Origin: Globodera rostochiensis
Lineage: Eukaryota > Nematoda > Chromadorea > Rhabditida > Heteroderidae
NCBI GenBank assembly: GCA_018350325.1
Contig: JAEVLN010000012.1
Coordinates: forward strand, 682,001-746,000
Length of the DNA stretch: 64,000 nt
Direction of reading: 5' to 3'
Below the pieces are notes generated by a model, which had not been told where the DNA came from, did not search any database, and saw only the letters and a list, made by a program, of their open reading frames with translations. Position 1 is the first letter of the stretch. Each line of letters opens with the position of its first letter. Below, piece after piece: positions 11,051 through 23,905 of the stretch. The translations under genes and the position numbers were made by a program.

Positions 11051-13781
11051 AGATGGCTAAAGTATTTTTAAATTCGATTCAAATACATTTTTTCAAACAT
11101 TTTGAAATCTTTTTAAATCTCTTTAACACCGTCCGTTTGTGTTCAATTCTTTCTCATGCGGACAAATGTCGCTAACCCCCCCCCCCTCTTTCTTTTTGAA
11201 AAGTGATCGGACAAATCATTCATAAATACCCCCAAATACATTTTTTAGATTACGTAACGATTTATTGTTGAGGGGGGGGGGGTCGAAGGATTAGCAGCGG
11301 AGGCGACGTCACTCTCTGCCGAAAAGAGCAGCAATTGTTCAATTGTCTTCGCCATGCTTTGCCCACTCGTCCCTTTCATCATCGGCACTTTTCTCAACAC
11401 TTTTATGGCACAATTTTACCCATTTTTTAATGAAAACCAAAGCCCCCTCAAATGGAAGAAGGCTTTACCTATCTTTTGCCAACAGAAATGAAGCCAAACA
11501 AATAAAAATGGTGTCATCTGTCAGCCCCTCCGGGGACAGAATCCAATTCAAAATTTGGTCGGGGATTCCGATTGGACGTGAGAAAAAAATGAATTTAAAT
11601 TGATGAATTGGTGTTTGATCGATGGATATAATAGGCCTATTAATCGTTGAAAATGAACAAATGTCGGGTCGGATCATCAATTGAGTAATTGGAAGCCATT
11701 CGATCAGCTGAGACCGATCGCTCTCCGCCCGCGAATCGATCGGAAAATCAATTTAATTTGGCAGTGAAAATAAAGAAGCCATTTAAAAAAAATTGGGGTT
11801 TCCGTCCAAAACTCCGTTTGTTGCCTAATAAACGAAGAAGAAGAAGAAGAAGCCCTTCGAGCGTTAGCCGAGCTTTTATTGCGTTAGAAATTCATAAAAA
11901 TTGATAAAATTGCACATTTTTGGTTTATTCAAAATTCGAACAAAAAGTGCGTAAACCCTCTTTTTTGTTTGTTGTATTCTGTCGCGGGGGCCTCGTCCCC
12001 GCCTTTTTCATTCAGAAAGGGCGTCGGAGCATAAAAATTAAGCGAAAAAAGAATATTTGATGAATTTTAAAGAACAATTTTTTGTTAGAGTCATTTTGAA
12101 TTCCTTTTCTTCACAAAAAATGAAATTTCGATCACTTTTTAATGTCAAAATGATCAGACGCCATCTGAGCCTAAAAAAGGTGGGAATTTGAATTGGATGG
12201 GCGCCGAATGGATGTGAAAGGGATCCAATTTCAACACCCCCCCCCCCCCCCGCCTCTATCCCCGCAGGGGAGGCAACAACAATAATATTCGATTTTTCAC
12301 GAAATTCTCAAAATTCACACCTTTTCAGTTATTTGTGGTGCTCCATTTGTTTCAACTCCTTTTCCGTTTACATTTGCTGTCGTCGACGGCCTTTGTACGG
12401 CCCACAAATTGTTACGGTAGGGAAAGGCAAATTCAAATTGTTACGGTAGGGAAAGGCAAATTCAAATTGTTACGGTAGGGAAAGGCAAATTCAAATTGTT
12501 ACGGTAGGGAAAGGCAAATTCAAATTGTTACGGTAGGGAAAGGCAAATTCAAATTTTTACGGTAGGGAAAGGCAAATTCAAATTGTTACGGTAGGGAAAG
12601 GCAAATTCAAATTGTTACGGTAGGGAAAGGCAAATTCAAATTGTTACGGTAGGGAAAGGCAAATTCAAATTGTTACGGTAGGGAAAGGCAAATTCAAATT
12701 GTTACGGTAGGGAAAGGCAAATTCAAATTGTTACGGTAGGGAAAGGCAAATTCAAATCATTTATGAGGAATAATTATATTATATTCAAATTCATTAAAAC
12801 GGGCATTTTACCCCACAAAACATCAAAAAAAACGACGAAAAAAGGGAATGGACTCAAAACACGAAAATCACGAATAAAAAAACAGCAGCACTTAACACCG
12901 CCGCCGGCGGGTCCACAGACTTTCTTTGCTTTTTCGCCAATTCATTTTATTCATTTTTTAAAATATTTTATTGGATAATTTAAATAAACATTTTTTGGCC
13001 ACCCAAAAAGTTTTATTTTCTATTTTTTTTGTCGGTTTTCGGCCTCGTCAATAAATCTAACGCAAATTTTAGTGCCAAATTTTGGCACAAATTCCCAAGG
13101 GAAGCGATAAAATCTTTTCCCAAAACACTAAATTTTGGAATTATAACATTAAATTCAAATAAAATTAAATTAATATTCAACTTAAAGTTAATAATTTTAG
13201 TTGAAATTAAAAGTTGTTTTTTGTATTTATATAAATTTTCGATTTTAAAATAATTAAAAAAAAATTTGTTCATACGAGTAAAAATCAAAAATTGGCTTAA
13301 CTTTTAGCATATTTTATTTAATTTCCAACAAAAACTGCTATTGGCAAAAAATGGCCATTTAATTTGCATAATTTTGCCGGATTTTCATTCTCCGGAGGCA
13401 TTGACCACCGAATTTTATGAGTCCCTCGGGGAACGACCAAATTGCCGCCGCGATTTTCTCAATTTGAGAGAGTTTAGCGTGCCAAGCCAAATTTGGGAGG
13501 GCTTAGGCTTAAAGTGTTCCAAAATGAGAAGAAAATCCATCGCCCGAAGGCGCATCACAAAACATTTCGCCAAAATTCAATTTTCCGAGTGAATATAAAA
13601 AAATGGTCAAAAATTTGATTTATTTTACGCGTTCAGTTGTACCGCGAAAAATCACCGAATTTGGAGGGCCAAAGATTGGGCAAATTCTTTACTTTCTTTT
13701 TTAATATTTCTTCTTTCAAATTCATCAAATTGCTAATAATAAATTTAATTTAATTTAATTTTAGACATTAGGGGGCAGACA
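11051..13781. other. AT-rich intergenic region with minisatellite
   Basis: No exon with motif or splice support was found. It contains facing C- and G-runs (about 11177 and 11271), a C-run near 12236 and the 29-bp minisatellite at 12405-12757. It should hold the promoter of the membrane-protein gene that follows. An acceptor-like ttttag at 13761-13764, 17 bases before that gene's ATG, is a candidate spliced-leader site or a 5'-UTR acceptor. Confidence 0.5.
12405..12757 (+). repeat. 29-bp minisatellite carrying TTACGGTAG
   Basis: About twelve almost identical copies of a 29-bp unit (gttacggtagggaaaggcaa followed by attcaaatt); one copy has ttttt for tttgt. Copies are contiguous with no spacers, so this is not a CRISPR-like array. 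The core TACGGTAG is the reverse complement of the core of the 59.3-kb array. Confidence 0.97.
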
Positions 13782-16700
13782 ATGAATCGCTTCTCAACGG
13801 CCGACAAACTGAACAAGAGCAGCGGCATCTACAACCTGAAGAACGCGAACAGTTACACGCAACAGCTCCTCGATGTGATCGCCCTCCAGCAAAAGCAAAA
13901 TAATGAAAATGGGTCAGCAAATGTTTATTTCCCCTAGGGGGATGTGCCGTGTTACGTCCGCAATAACCTGTCCCCGGAAAGCAAAAAAAGAAGCGTATTG
14001 GGACAGAAGATAATAACGGCTCTTAAGCCCTTGGGCGAAGTGCCGTTCCAAATACCCCCCCCTCCCCCCTGGCATCAGTCTACGGCACTCAAAAATTTTC
14101 GTCTCTTTCAAAATGCCAAAAAGGGTTAAAGACGGAGTGAGCAAACTTGTGTTGTGTTTTGGCGAGGAGTCCAAATGCGTTTAGGGAGGGGGGAATAGGG
14201 AGGGAGGGGAGGGGAATTAGCTTTTCTCCTCCCCCCGGGGGGGGGGGAGAAGCGGCTTCTCGGAAAAGCATTTTCGAAACATTTCGCACGGTTTAAGCGA
14301 ACGAAACGGACGCGACTTTTATGCCCTCCCCCTTTTTTCATTACCTGCAGCACATTTTGGACTTTGGCTCTATTTTTGAGAAATTGCAAATTTTTTCTTA
14401 AATATGCCAATAAAAATTGATATCAATCAATTCTTCCGGGTATCGCTTTCATTTTATTTAAAATAAATAAAAAATCCCTTCAAATTGTTGAGAGGCCCCG
14501 CGATTCTTTTCGTGTTTAAAGACAATTAATTTTCGGTTTTTGCCCCCCCCCCCCCTCGAGAGAATGTGTGACGATTTGGCCTCGAGATCTGACGGATTTC
14601 GATTTCGAATATTTTGTTTCCGACGATTCGATTTCATACCGGATATTCGAAAGCGTTCAGGAGTCAGCAACGGGTCGAAACCCGCGACTGTTTGTGCCTT
14701 TTATCCCAAAAAAATCGTACCGGACAGAATTTCCCGAGGCAAAATTGCCCCCCCCCCCAACTTCCCCCGGGGCGTCGACAACTTTTATTTTCCCAAACAT
14801 TTGGACGCGTCGGTGTATAAAACCTCAAGATGAGTGGGCATATGTTACTTCAAAGCGCTCAAATGCTCTCGACCATTCGATTAGTTATGTTTAATGCCTC
14901 CGCAAAATTTTCTTTTTTTTCTGAAGAAGATTCTAACGAATCCCCTCAAACATTTGGGGGACACCGCCACATTTCCCTCCCCCGAGGGGCACCCCTTTCA
15001 AATTCTTGCGGATAAAATCAAAAATGGGTAACAGCAGCAGAGGTTCGTCCAAGTGCCGTGCCGTAATTACTTTTCTGTACACAGAAAGAATGATGCCTGA
15101 ATTTCCGGGATTTTCCCGGGGGGGGGGTGTTTTGTTTTGTTTATTAACCCCAACTGATTGCTTCCAAACATTGAGAATGGCTCCGTCTGTTTCCCACAGC
15201 TCCCACTCCGACTCCAATCAATCACCAATAGCAAAAGCCCTCACACATCGGCACATTTGTTCAATTTGTGTTCGATGGCACTCTCTCCCAATCTGACCGA
15301 CCCGGACGATTTAGTGGGGCCATTCTTTCAAACAATCGTTGAGAATGAATTTGAAATCGTTTGAAGCCTTTTCATTCTTCGACTTTATCTAAAAATGCCA
15401 ATTTTGTTTGTTCCTTGCACAAGCGTAACAAACACAATGCCGGCCGACTCAAAAAGCGGCATTCGGGGACCCGAAATTTGATTAAAATTTTTAGGAACCC
15501 CCGGGGGTTTAAAGCGCCTTGCTTCCGGTTAACCGGAGGTTTGTCCTACCCAAATTTGTCACTATTTTTTTGCCGACAAATCTCTCAAATATTAAATGAA
15601 AATAAAATAATTTGAATGTCTGCAAGTGCCAAATTTTTCGGCACTCTCTACGGGTGCTTCTCACTTTCTTTTTGGCATGGCCACCCGCCTCATCAAAAAT
15701 ATTTGTGCCCTCGTCAGTGTTTTTGACGATTCCTTTGAGGGCCATTCGCCAATGGCGGCGGCCGCGGCACTCCATCATTTGGTCCATTAAAAAACAAAAC
15801 CCATTTCGCCCGGGGGGAGGAAAGGCCGAGATTATTCTCAACGCATTTAATTTGGCAATGTTTTGACCTTTTCGGTTTGTAATAAAAATTTAGCTGAACA
15901 AAAACATTTCTTAATCAAAAAGTCGGCAGAATCGGACGGATAAAAGTCTCTTTTTTGGCGTGTCCCAAAAACAAAGTCTTTCCCTTACGCCCGCGGCGCC
16001 GTTCATTAGCATCCCTAATGATGCCTTTGTTTTATTCGTTTCAGCTCCTCTTTTACTCCAAATTCCGTCGCTGAATCGCCGGCCCAATTTGCTGTCGCCG
16101 TGCCCGCCGCCTCTCCGCCCTCCGAACCGTCGGAGTTCAGCAACGGAAACATGAAAAGCAAACACTTCGGAAACGGCGACGGCGAGCTGGACATGCTGTG
16201 GGAAGAAATAATAATCAAAATTTGGAAAAAGTCAACCCAAAAAGTCTTTTGAAACATAAGAGCCCCCGGGGCTCGATTGTTCCCCCCCCCAAAAGGGGGG
16301 GGGGCTTTATTTAAGGGGGGGGGGGCTTTATTTTAGGAAATACGGTAATCGAAATTACAAAGAATCTTCGCTTTTCTTTGTAATGTTTTGTTATGAATAT
16401 AAATAAAAAGTGTTTGCCTTTTGTCTTTCAGGTTCGGCTTCTTCATAATGAACGGCGCGTGCATTGGTAGTCAAATGATTTAAATTTGTCGGATTTTAAA
16501 ATTAAACATTTTAATTTATTTGTTAAGTGTTTTTTCTGCTCTTTGGCGTCTGTGTGATTTGCAATTGCGCCGCTCGTAAGCCCAAATTTCACGGGTCGGA
16601 GGAAAAAAAGAAAAAGCCCACCGTGGGAAGGTGAAAGGAATTAAAATAAAACTTTTTATTTAAAATATTTTTAAAATTTTAGACTCGTCGCAGCCATAGC

Positions 16701-19700
16701 CCCAGGCGGTTTTGCCTCTAAAGCAAAAGCGAAGGATTCGACGGCAGAAAAAGTGGAGGAAAATGGCGGAAATACGCCTTTATTATTCGCAGAAAAGTGC
16801 GTCAGGCGATTTTCGGAGATTTCAAAAAATTTAAATTATTTTATTTAAGACAAAATTCGGACAATTCGAACAAAAGCAATGCCCGAAGTACGGGGAGGTC
16901 GTTCAAGGTGGGCACCGGAGCTTTGCCGATCTGGACTTTAAATTGGATCTGATCTGAATTATATTGATCGGATTTGTGTTTAACGGACTTTGTTTTTACA
17001 GTCTCTGGTGGCTCGCGCGATTGCCGCCTCCCGAGGGGAAGTGCCGGAAGGCGCGACAGACGTCGAGCGGCAGCAGCCAAGCGCGGCCCCCGGCACCACT
17101 GACACCGCCTCGGGCGGACGCGCGTCTCCGCCTTCCGTTGCGACAGCAATCGCCCCCGGCGCCCTCCCGGATCGGCCGTCCGCCCAGCAGTGCTCTCCGT
17201 CCGCCTCCCGCCGCCCCTCCGGCGCCTCCTCCCGCCGCCCCTCCGGCGCCACCTCCCGCCGCCCTTCCGGCGCCACATGCTGCTCAATGACCACCAGCGG
17301 TGGGTTAACTCAGCACTTTTATGGCAAAAAGTTTTTTATTCAATTCGAAAATATAAATTTAGTGAAGATTCCCTATGGCTGTCCATTTGAACGGCCTTTT
17401 CATGCCGAAAACCCCTTTTTTTGGTCTGTCATTTCGTGGACACTTCAAAAATGCCGAAATAAATGCTCTTTCCTTCCCCCCCCCCCCGTCGCGCATTCTT
17501 TCACTTTCATTTCATTTTCATTCATTCTTTGAATTCTTTCCCCACTAACCCCACGGATTTGCTGTTTTTGTGTGACAGTGCTAACATCGCCACAAATCGC
17601 TTCTTCTTCCGCCTGTTCTTCAACGGCTGACATTGTTGACTTGAACAATAATGGGCGCCGCCCTCCCACCGCCGGGGGCGATAATGACGGGCCGCCGCCG
17701 CCGCCGCCGGGCGTCGACGAGTCCGTCCATTCTCGCTACCGTACCCAACACCAACACCGTAACCGTAATAATGTCAACGGCACCTCCAACAACAGAACCA
17801 CCACAATGGTGACCTTTGCTGTGCCAACCGCAAAAATGAGTGCGTTGTTCGAATGCATTTATAGGGAAATTGACTAAATCCGGCACTTTTTGGGTGGGGG
17901 GGGGGTCAATTGAGAGTTGCGTTTGGATGTGAATGTATTTGTTGAAAGATTTGGGGCAAATTATTCGAGAAATTCAAATTAATTGTCGGCGTTTGACTAA
18001 AAAACATTCCCTTTGGCCAATTCACAAAAAATTCCGGATTTAGGGGGCGCTCAAGCAGTAGCAGAACGGGCGGGGGAAGAGCATCGCCCAATGAACGCTT
18101 TGAGAAGTGGCGGTATAAAAGGGGAAGAAGAAGAGGCGGAGGAGGAGGAAGTGATCTTCCTTTGACCAACACTTTCATTGAGTTCGTTTGAATGTTTGGT
18201 GTTTTGTCGTCCTTCATTTCCTTAATTTAACACCAAAAAGTGTACTCACAAATGCCCCCCCCCCCTTTCTCTTTCTTCCATCCTCCTCCTTCATCCTCCC
18301 TTTCTTCCATCCTCCTCCTTCATCCTCCCTTTCTTCCATCCTCCTCCTTCATCCTCCCTTTCTTCCATCCTCCTCCTTCATCCTCCCTTTCTTCCATCCT
18401 CCTCCTTCATCCTCCCTTTCTTCCATCCTCCTCCTTCATCCTCCCTTTCTTCCATCCTCCTCCTTCATCCTCCCTTTCTTCCATCTTTCTTCCATCTTCC
18501 TCCTTTCTTCCACCCTTTCTTCCATCTTTCTTCCATTCATCCACCCTTTCTTCCATCTTTCTTCCATCCTCCTCCTTCATCCTCCCTTTCTTCCATCCTC
18601 CTCCTTCATCCTCCCTTTCTTCCATCTTTCTTCCATCTTCCTCCTTTCTTCCACCCTTTCTTCCATCTTTCTTCCATTCATCCACCCTTTCTTCCATCTT
18701 TCTTCCATCCTCCTCCTTCATCCTCCCTTTCTTCCATCCTCCTCCTTCATCCTCCCTTTCTTCCATCTTTCTTCCATCTTCCTCCTTTCTTCCACCCTTT
18801 CTTCCATCTTTCTTCCATTCATCCACCCTTTCTTCCATCTTTCTTCCATCCTCCTCCTTCATCCTCCCTGTCTTCCATCTTTCTTCCATCCTCCTCCTTC
18901 ATCCTCCCTTTCTTCCTCCTTTCTTCCACCCTTTCTTCCATCTTTCTTCCATTCATCCACCCTTTCTTCCATCTTTCTTCCATCCTCCTCCTTCATCCTC
19001 CCTTTCTTCCTCCTTTCTTCCACCCTTTCTTCCATCTTTCTTCCATTCATCCACCCTTTCTTCCATCTTTCTTCCATCCTCCTCCTTCATCCACCCTTTC
19101 TTCCATCTTTCTTCCATCCTCCTCCTTCATCCTCCCTTTCTTCCATCTTCCTCCTTTCTTCCACCCTTTCTTCCATCTTTCTTCCATTCATCCACCCTGT
19201 CTTCCATCTTTCTTCCATCCTCCTCCTTCATCCTCCCTTTCTTCCTCCTTTCTTCCACCCTTTCTTCCATCTTTCTTCCATTCATCCACCCTTTCTTCCA
19301 TCTTTCTTCCATCTTCCTCCTTTCTTCCACCCTTTCTTCCATCTTTCTTCCATTCATCCACCCTTTCTTCCATCTTTCTTCCATCCTCCTCCTTCATCCT
19401 CCCTTTCTTCCATCCTCCTCCTTCATCCTCCCTTTCTTCCATCTTTCTTCCATCTTCCTCCTTTCTTCCACCCTTTCTTCCATCTTTCTTCCATTCATCC
19501 ACCCTTTCTTCCATCTTTCTTCCATCCTCCTCCTTCATCCTCCCTTTCTTCCTCCTTTCTTCCACTCTTTCTTCCATCTTTCTTCCATTCATCCACCCTT
19601 TCTTCCATCTTTCTTCCATCCTCCTCCTTCATCCACCCTTTCTTCCATCTTTCTTCCATCCTCCTCCTTCATCCTCCCTTTCTTCCATCTTCCTCCTTTC

Positions 19701-21487
19701 TTCCACCCTTTCTTCCATCTTTCTTCCATTCATCCACCCTGTCTTCCATCTTTCTTCCATCCTCCTCCTTCATCCTCCCTTTCTTCCTCCTTTCTTCCAC
19801 CCTTTCTTCCATCTTTCTTCCATTCATCCACCCTTTCTTCCATCTTTCTTCCATCCTCCTCCTTCATCCTCCCTTTCTTCCTCCTTTCTTCCACCCTTTC
19901 TTCCATCTTTCTTCCATTCATCCACCCTTTCTTCCATCTTTCTTCCATCCTCCTCCTTCATCCACCCTTTCTTCCATCTTTCTTCCATCCTCCTCCTTCA
20001 TCCTCCCTTTCTTCCTCCTTTCTTCCACCCTTTCTTCCATCTTTCTTCCATTCATCCACCCTTTCTTCCATCTTTCTTCCATCCTCCTCCTTCATCCTCC
20101 CTTTCTTCCTCCTTTCTTCCACCCTTTCTTCCATCTTTCTTCCATTCATCCACCCTTTCTTCCATCTTTCTTCCATCCTCCTCCTTCATCCTCCCTTTCT
20201 TCCTCCTTTCTTCCAATCTTCCTCCTTTCTTCCACCCTTTCTTCCTCCTTTCTTCCACCCTTTCTTCCATTCATCCACCCTTTCTTCCATCTTTCTTCCA
20301 TCCTCCTCCTTCATCCTCCCTTTCTTCCATTTCTTCCATTCATCCCCTCGAGCAGTTCGTCCCTCCCCCCGCGCGACTTCCATCGTCTTTCAGCCACTGC
20401 TTATACATTTACGAAAGAAAAAGCAATCCTTCAATTCCCTTTTGAACATCTTTCAATTTCAATTTCAATTTCATTTTTCAATTTGATAAAAATGTTTAAC
20501 GCCAAAAATTGTTTCCACCAATTGACGACTAACTTCCATCAAAAGGAGCGGACTTCGCCTCTCCCTCCGGTCAATTTGCTAAATTTGGGAAATGATCAGA
20601 AGGGAGTGATTGGAGAATCACTCAAACACATTGAACTCCTCGCTCTCCAGCAGAGTGCGGCTGCTGTCCCGTCCATGTCGTTGAAGTGCCGGTCGAGGTC
20701 CACCATCTGTGCCCTCAACAGCAACACCACCACCAGCAACAGCACATTTTACTGGATACTGCTCCAACCCCTCTGCTGATCAGCAACGGAAGCAGCTACA
20801 AATCGCTTTTGCCGTCCAACCAACAGCAGCAGCAACAGCAACCATCGGACCCATCGTCGCACAAACGGTGCACGATTACCCCCACGCGGTCGATGCCGTC
20901 CGACCTGTGCAAGGCCGCACAGCAGCAACAGAAGGTGGGGGGGGGGGGTGGAGGGCTTGGATAATTAGGGACCGCGAATTGTGCGCGGCCATTTTGTTAA
21001 ACTGTAAAAATCTGTTCAGACGCATTATCACAAAATGAATGCGCAAAACCAGCATCTGATCAGCCGTGCCCACCGTCGTCAACAAGTCCAATCGGTTCGG
21101 CTGAACCATTGCGGCGATTTTGCAGTGATGAAGCGAGCCGATTGGGCCCAATTGAGTGAGAAGTTTCAATGTTTTAAAACACTGCACCCCAAAAAAATGC
21201 CAAAATTTGAAGACCTCCAAGCGCCGTCGTGCCATCACCACCAACCGATCACCACACATCCGCCGAGGCATCGATGCTCTTTGGTGGTGCCGGTGGCATG
21301 CGAATGCCGAGAAATGGAGGAGGAGGAGGAGGAAGATGAGAGGGAAGAGGGGGAGGAGGAGCCTAAACAGCACAAGCAGGAGGAGGGGGGCAGCCAGGAA
21401 AAGCAAAGCGAGCCGGGCGACCAGTTCAGTGTGGTGCGTCAGAACCTGCTAGGCCCGCTCTCCTTTGACGACCTCTATTACATGTGA
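13782..21487 (+). CDS. Unrecognised single-pass membrane protein, 11 exons, 615 aa
   Basis: Exons 13782-13912, 16045-16197, 16432-16466, 16528-16630, 16683-16796, 16850-16907, 17002-17299, 17579-17839, 20651-20934, 21020-21155 and 21213-21487. Splice sites are canonical, all phases fit and the total closes at 615 residues. The N-terminus (MNRFSTADKLNKSSGIYNLK) has no signal peptide. One transmembrane segment spans exons 3-4 (FGFFIMNGACIGVFFLLFGV), followed by a Lys-rich stop-transfer stretch (EEKKKKPTVGR). The long tail is low-complexity: Ser/Pro/Ala-rich, then a Cys patch (ECGCCPVHVVEVPVEVHHLC), Gln runs, and an acidic Glu block near the end. A third of the residues are Ser, Pro, Gln or Glu by eye. 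Exons 2-6 have a near copy in the DSL gene at 44.5 kb. Exon 9's acceptor could be 3 bases later. The name and function are unknown. Confidence 0.7.
18255..20346 (+). repeat. 2.1-kb pyrimidine-strand satellite inside an intron
   Basis: Almost pure C/T on the plus strand, built from short words such as tttcttccatcctcctcctt and tttcttccatcttcctcc, organised into larger blocks that recur at about 228-bp spacing. It lies wholly inside the intron 17840-20650 of the membrane-protein gene. It contains no stop codon for over 700 codons, which creates a large artificial open frame. Confidence 0.97.
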
Positions 21488-23905
21488 CTGAACGTCTTGA
21501 TTTTGATGGAATGCATCGATCGATGGAAACGCCAATTTTTGCCGGCCAAATGACTTCTGATCAAGTCGAACGTTGGCAAAATATGCTTGAAATGTCCTTT
21601 CGTCGTCAAATGGCGCCTACACCAAAAACTGTGTCCGTAATGCTAATATTGTTTGTGCCTATCTTTGTAACCCAACCAACCGGTGCCATGCCATTCTCGT
21701 ATTTATGTTGAATGATCTCGATGAATGCAAATGAAATGTCAGGCAATTTTATTCACCGAAAAATGAGTGGGAAGGAGGTCAAAAAGTTAACAAAAAAATA
21801 GCTAGCGGGAGCAAATATAAAGGAAAATGAATTTCTTCTCATCAAATATTGTGCCAAAATGACACTTTAAATTGATAACTCTAACGGTCTCAAAATGATC
21901 CCAAAAATGGGAGAACAAACAGAAAAAAAGGAAAAGCGGGGGGAAATGATTGGAAAGTCTTATCTTACACATCACCGGGGAGTTCATCGAGCTCCAGACG
22001 AGAAGAAAAGTCAAAACATACAAATTGTGAAGGGAATGAATGGCCGGCCATAAAGGGAACAAAATCCGTCTGATCAGACCAAATTTAAAGGAACTAATCG
22101 ATATATCCAAAACAGCGAATTCTTTTTGTGGCCGGCGGGGACGGGGACGGGGACGGGGGGGGGGCGGGGAGTGAGCCCCTTGGATTCCCTTTCGAAAAGC
22201 AAAAAGTGTGAAGCAATCAATCACACACAAAGGCCACGCGCGTGGAAACGAAGCGGGGATCCAATAGGACGAGCTCATCAACGGCAGAGTTACGGTAGCC
22301 GAGTTTTTGTTGTTGGATGGATTACGATATAAATTTTGTGCGGCGGGCTACAGTAAGAGGAAAAGCTACAAAAACTGAAGGAGAAAATGCAAAAAAATTC
22401 TCTTAACCTGTTCAGAATTAGCAGACCGAAATTGAATTTAAATTTTTTGTTTCTCTAAATTTTCACGCAATTTTTGATGAGAAGAAATTTGGATGGACAA
22501 ACAGACAAAAGAAAGGGAAGAAAGAGATTGGTTCTAATCCGAAAGCTATGAATATCACAAATCGCCGGGAGGGATTTCGGGGGTCGGGCAAAACAAAATG
22601 CGAAATTTGGCGTTCTGCCAAATGAATTATTTTCGAAATTTGCCGACCCCGTGGAACTTTGTGGACAGCCAGTATTGTTGTTTGTGTTAAATCGGTCTCA
22701 AAACATTTGCCGTATTAATTGTTTCCTGTTGAGGCGTCTTTCTATGCTGATCAAACCCATAGTGATTGGCTAGGGAGGAGTGTACGGTGGAGGAAGGAGT
22801 ACGGTAGATCAACGGAAACAAGACGGTTGGATGGGTGGGATACGGTACAATAGAGTAAACAGAGGCGGGGGGCTAACTGTTTGGAAGAAAAACTAATTGG
22901 GAAAGGGGGAAACTAACAAAAGAAATCAATCGAAGAAAGTGACAAGGCTACGGTATGCGAGTGAGTATACAGTAATATTGAGGAGGGCTGAACAAATTAC
23001 GTGGCGGAAATAGCATTTTGTTCGGTAATGCCTGTCCCTGGGGCTCGAATCAGAAGTTCGGTCCGATAGCAGCAGCAAAAGTACCGTAGGGGAGGGATTG
23101 ATTGGATAATACGGTGGACAGGACATTTAAGGAGTTGATCAGAGCAAAACGGTCAAATCAGTCGATTTTGTTACCATTTGCGTCGCGCGTTACAAAAGTT
23201 AGCAGCAAATAGAAAAGGGTACGGTAAAGCCAATTTGTGTGCAGAGTACGGTAGTGAAAGTCATTTGAGAGAGAGGGAGAGAGAGAAAGAGAGAGGAGTA
23301 TTCGGATGGAAAGGTTGAAATAGTGCCAGGATTTAGATTGGCGGAACGCCAGGAACGGAGCATAAAATTCGACTTGAAAGAATTGGGTTGGGGAAGCGAA
23401 GTGTACTCATCGGACGGTGGAGGAGGAAACGGAAGGAAGGAAGGGAAGAGGATGAACGGAAGGAAGGGAAGAGGATGAACGGAAGGAAGGAAGGGAAGAG
23501 GATGAACGGAAGGAAGGAAGGGAAGAGGATGAACGGAAGGAAGGGAAGAGGATGAACGGAAGGAAGGAAGGGAAGAGGATGAACGGAAGGAAGGAAGGGA
23601 AGAGGATGAACGGAAGGAAGGGAAGAGGATGAACAAACGGAAGGAAGGGAAAAGGATGAACGGAAGGAAGGGAAAAGGATGAACGGAAGGAAGGGAAGAG
23701 GAGAACGGAAGGAAGGGAAGAGGATGAACGGAAGGGAAGAAGACGGATGCATTTCAATCCAATGATGACAAAATCTTTTCCGGAGAGACGCGCGGTCAGT
23801 TGCTTTGAACTTTGTGTGAAGGGGAGGGGGGCAGTTGAAGATGAAAGAATGCCGACTTCCGCCCTTTCCGGATTGGACGGAAATTCATCGCCTCAGGGAG
23901 AAGTT
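21488..23905. other. Intergenic between convergent genes
   Basis: Separates the 3' ends of two convergent genes. No exon seen. From about 22290 to 23250 there are around ten copies of TACGGTA-like heptamers, and from 23420 to 23745 a GA-rich minisatellite. A G-run lies near 22150. Confidence 0.5.
23423..23742 (+). repeat. Purine-rich minisatellite (gaggatgaacggaaggaagg)
   Basis: About fourteen copies of a 19-23 bp unit (gaggatgaacggaaggaagg plus gaa), with length variation from extra aagg steps. Nearly all purine on the plus strand. Confidence 0.95.

Noticed and set aside
12405..12757. CRISPR-like appearance of regular repeats
   Set aside because: The units are contiguous with no unique spacers, and the host is eukaryotic.
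13341..13592. 83-codon plus-strand frame
   Set aside because: No ATG until near the end, AT-rich spacer composition, no splice support.
16797..16848. Reading through 16797-16848 to an early stop in the membrane-protein gene
   Set aside because: Splicing out 16797-16849 keeps the frame into several further exons, and the paralogous DSL gene has the same donor and acceptor, so an intron is preferred.
18188..20779. Open frame of over 800 codons rich in Ser/Pro/Phe/Leu
   Set aside because: It is produced by the stop-free pyrimidine satellite within an intron; the other two plus frames and the minus frames are also largely open.
23333..23757. Ser/Pro/Phe-rich minus-strand frames
   Set aside because: They are translations of the purine minisatellite; no gene context.
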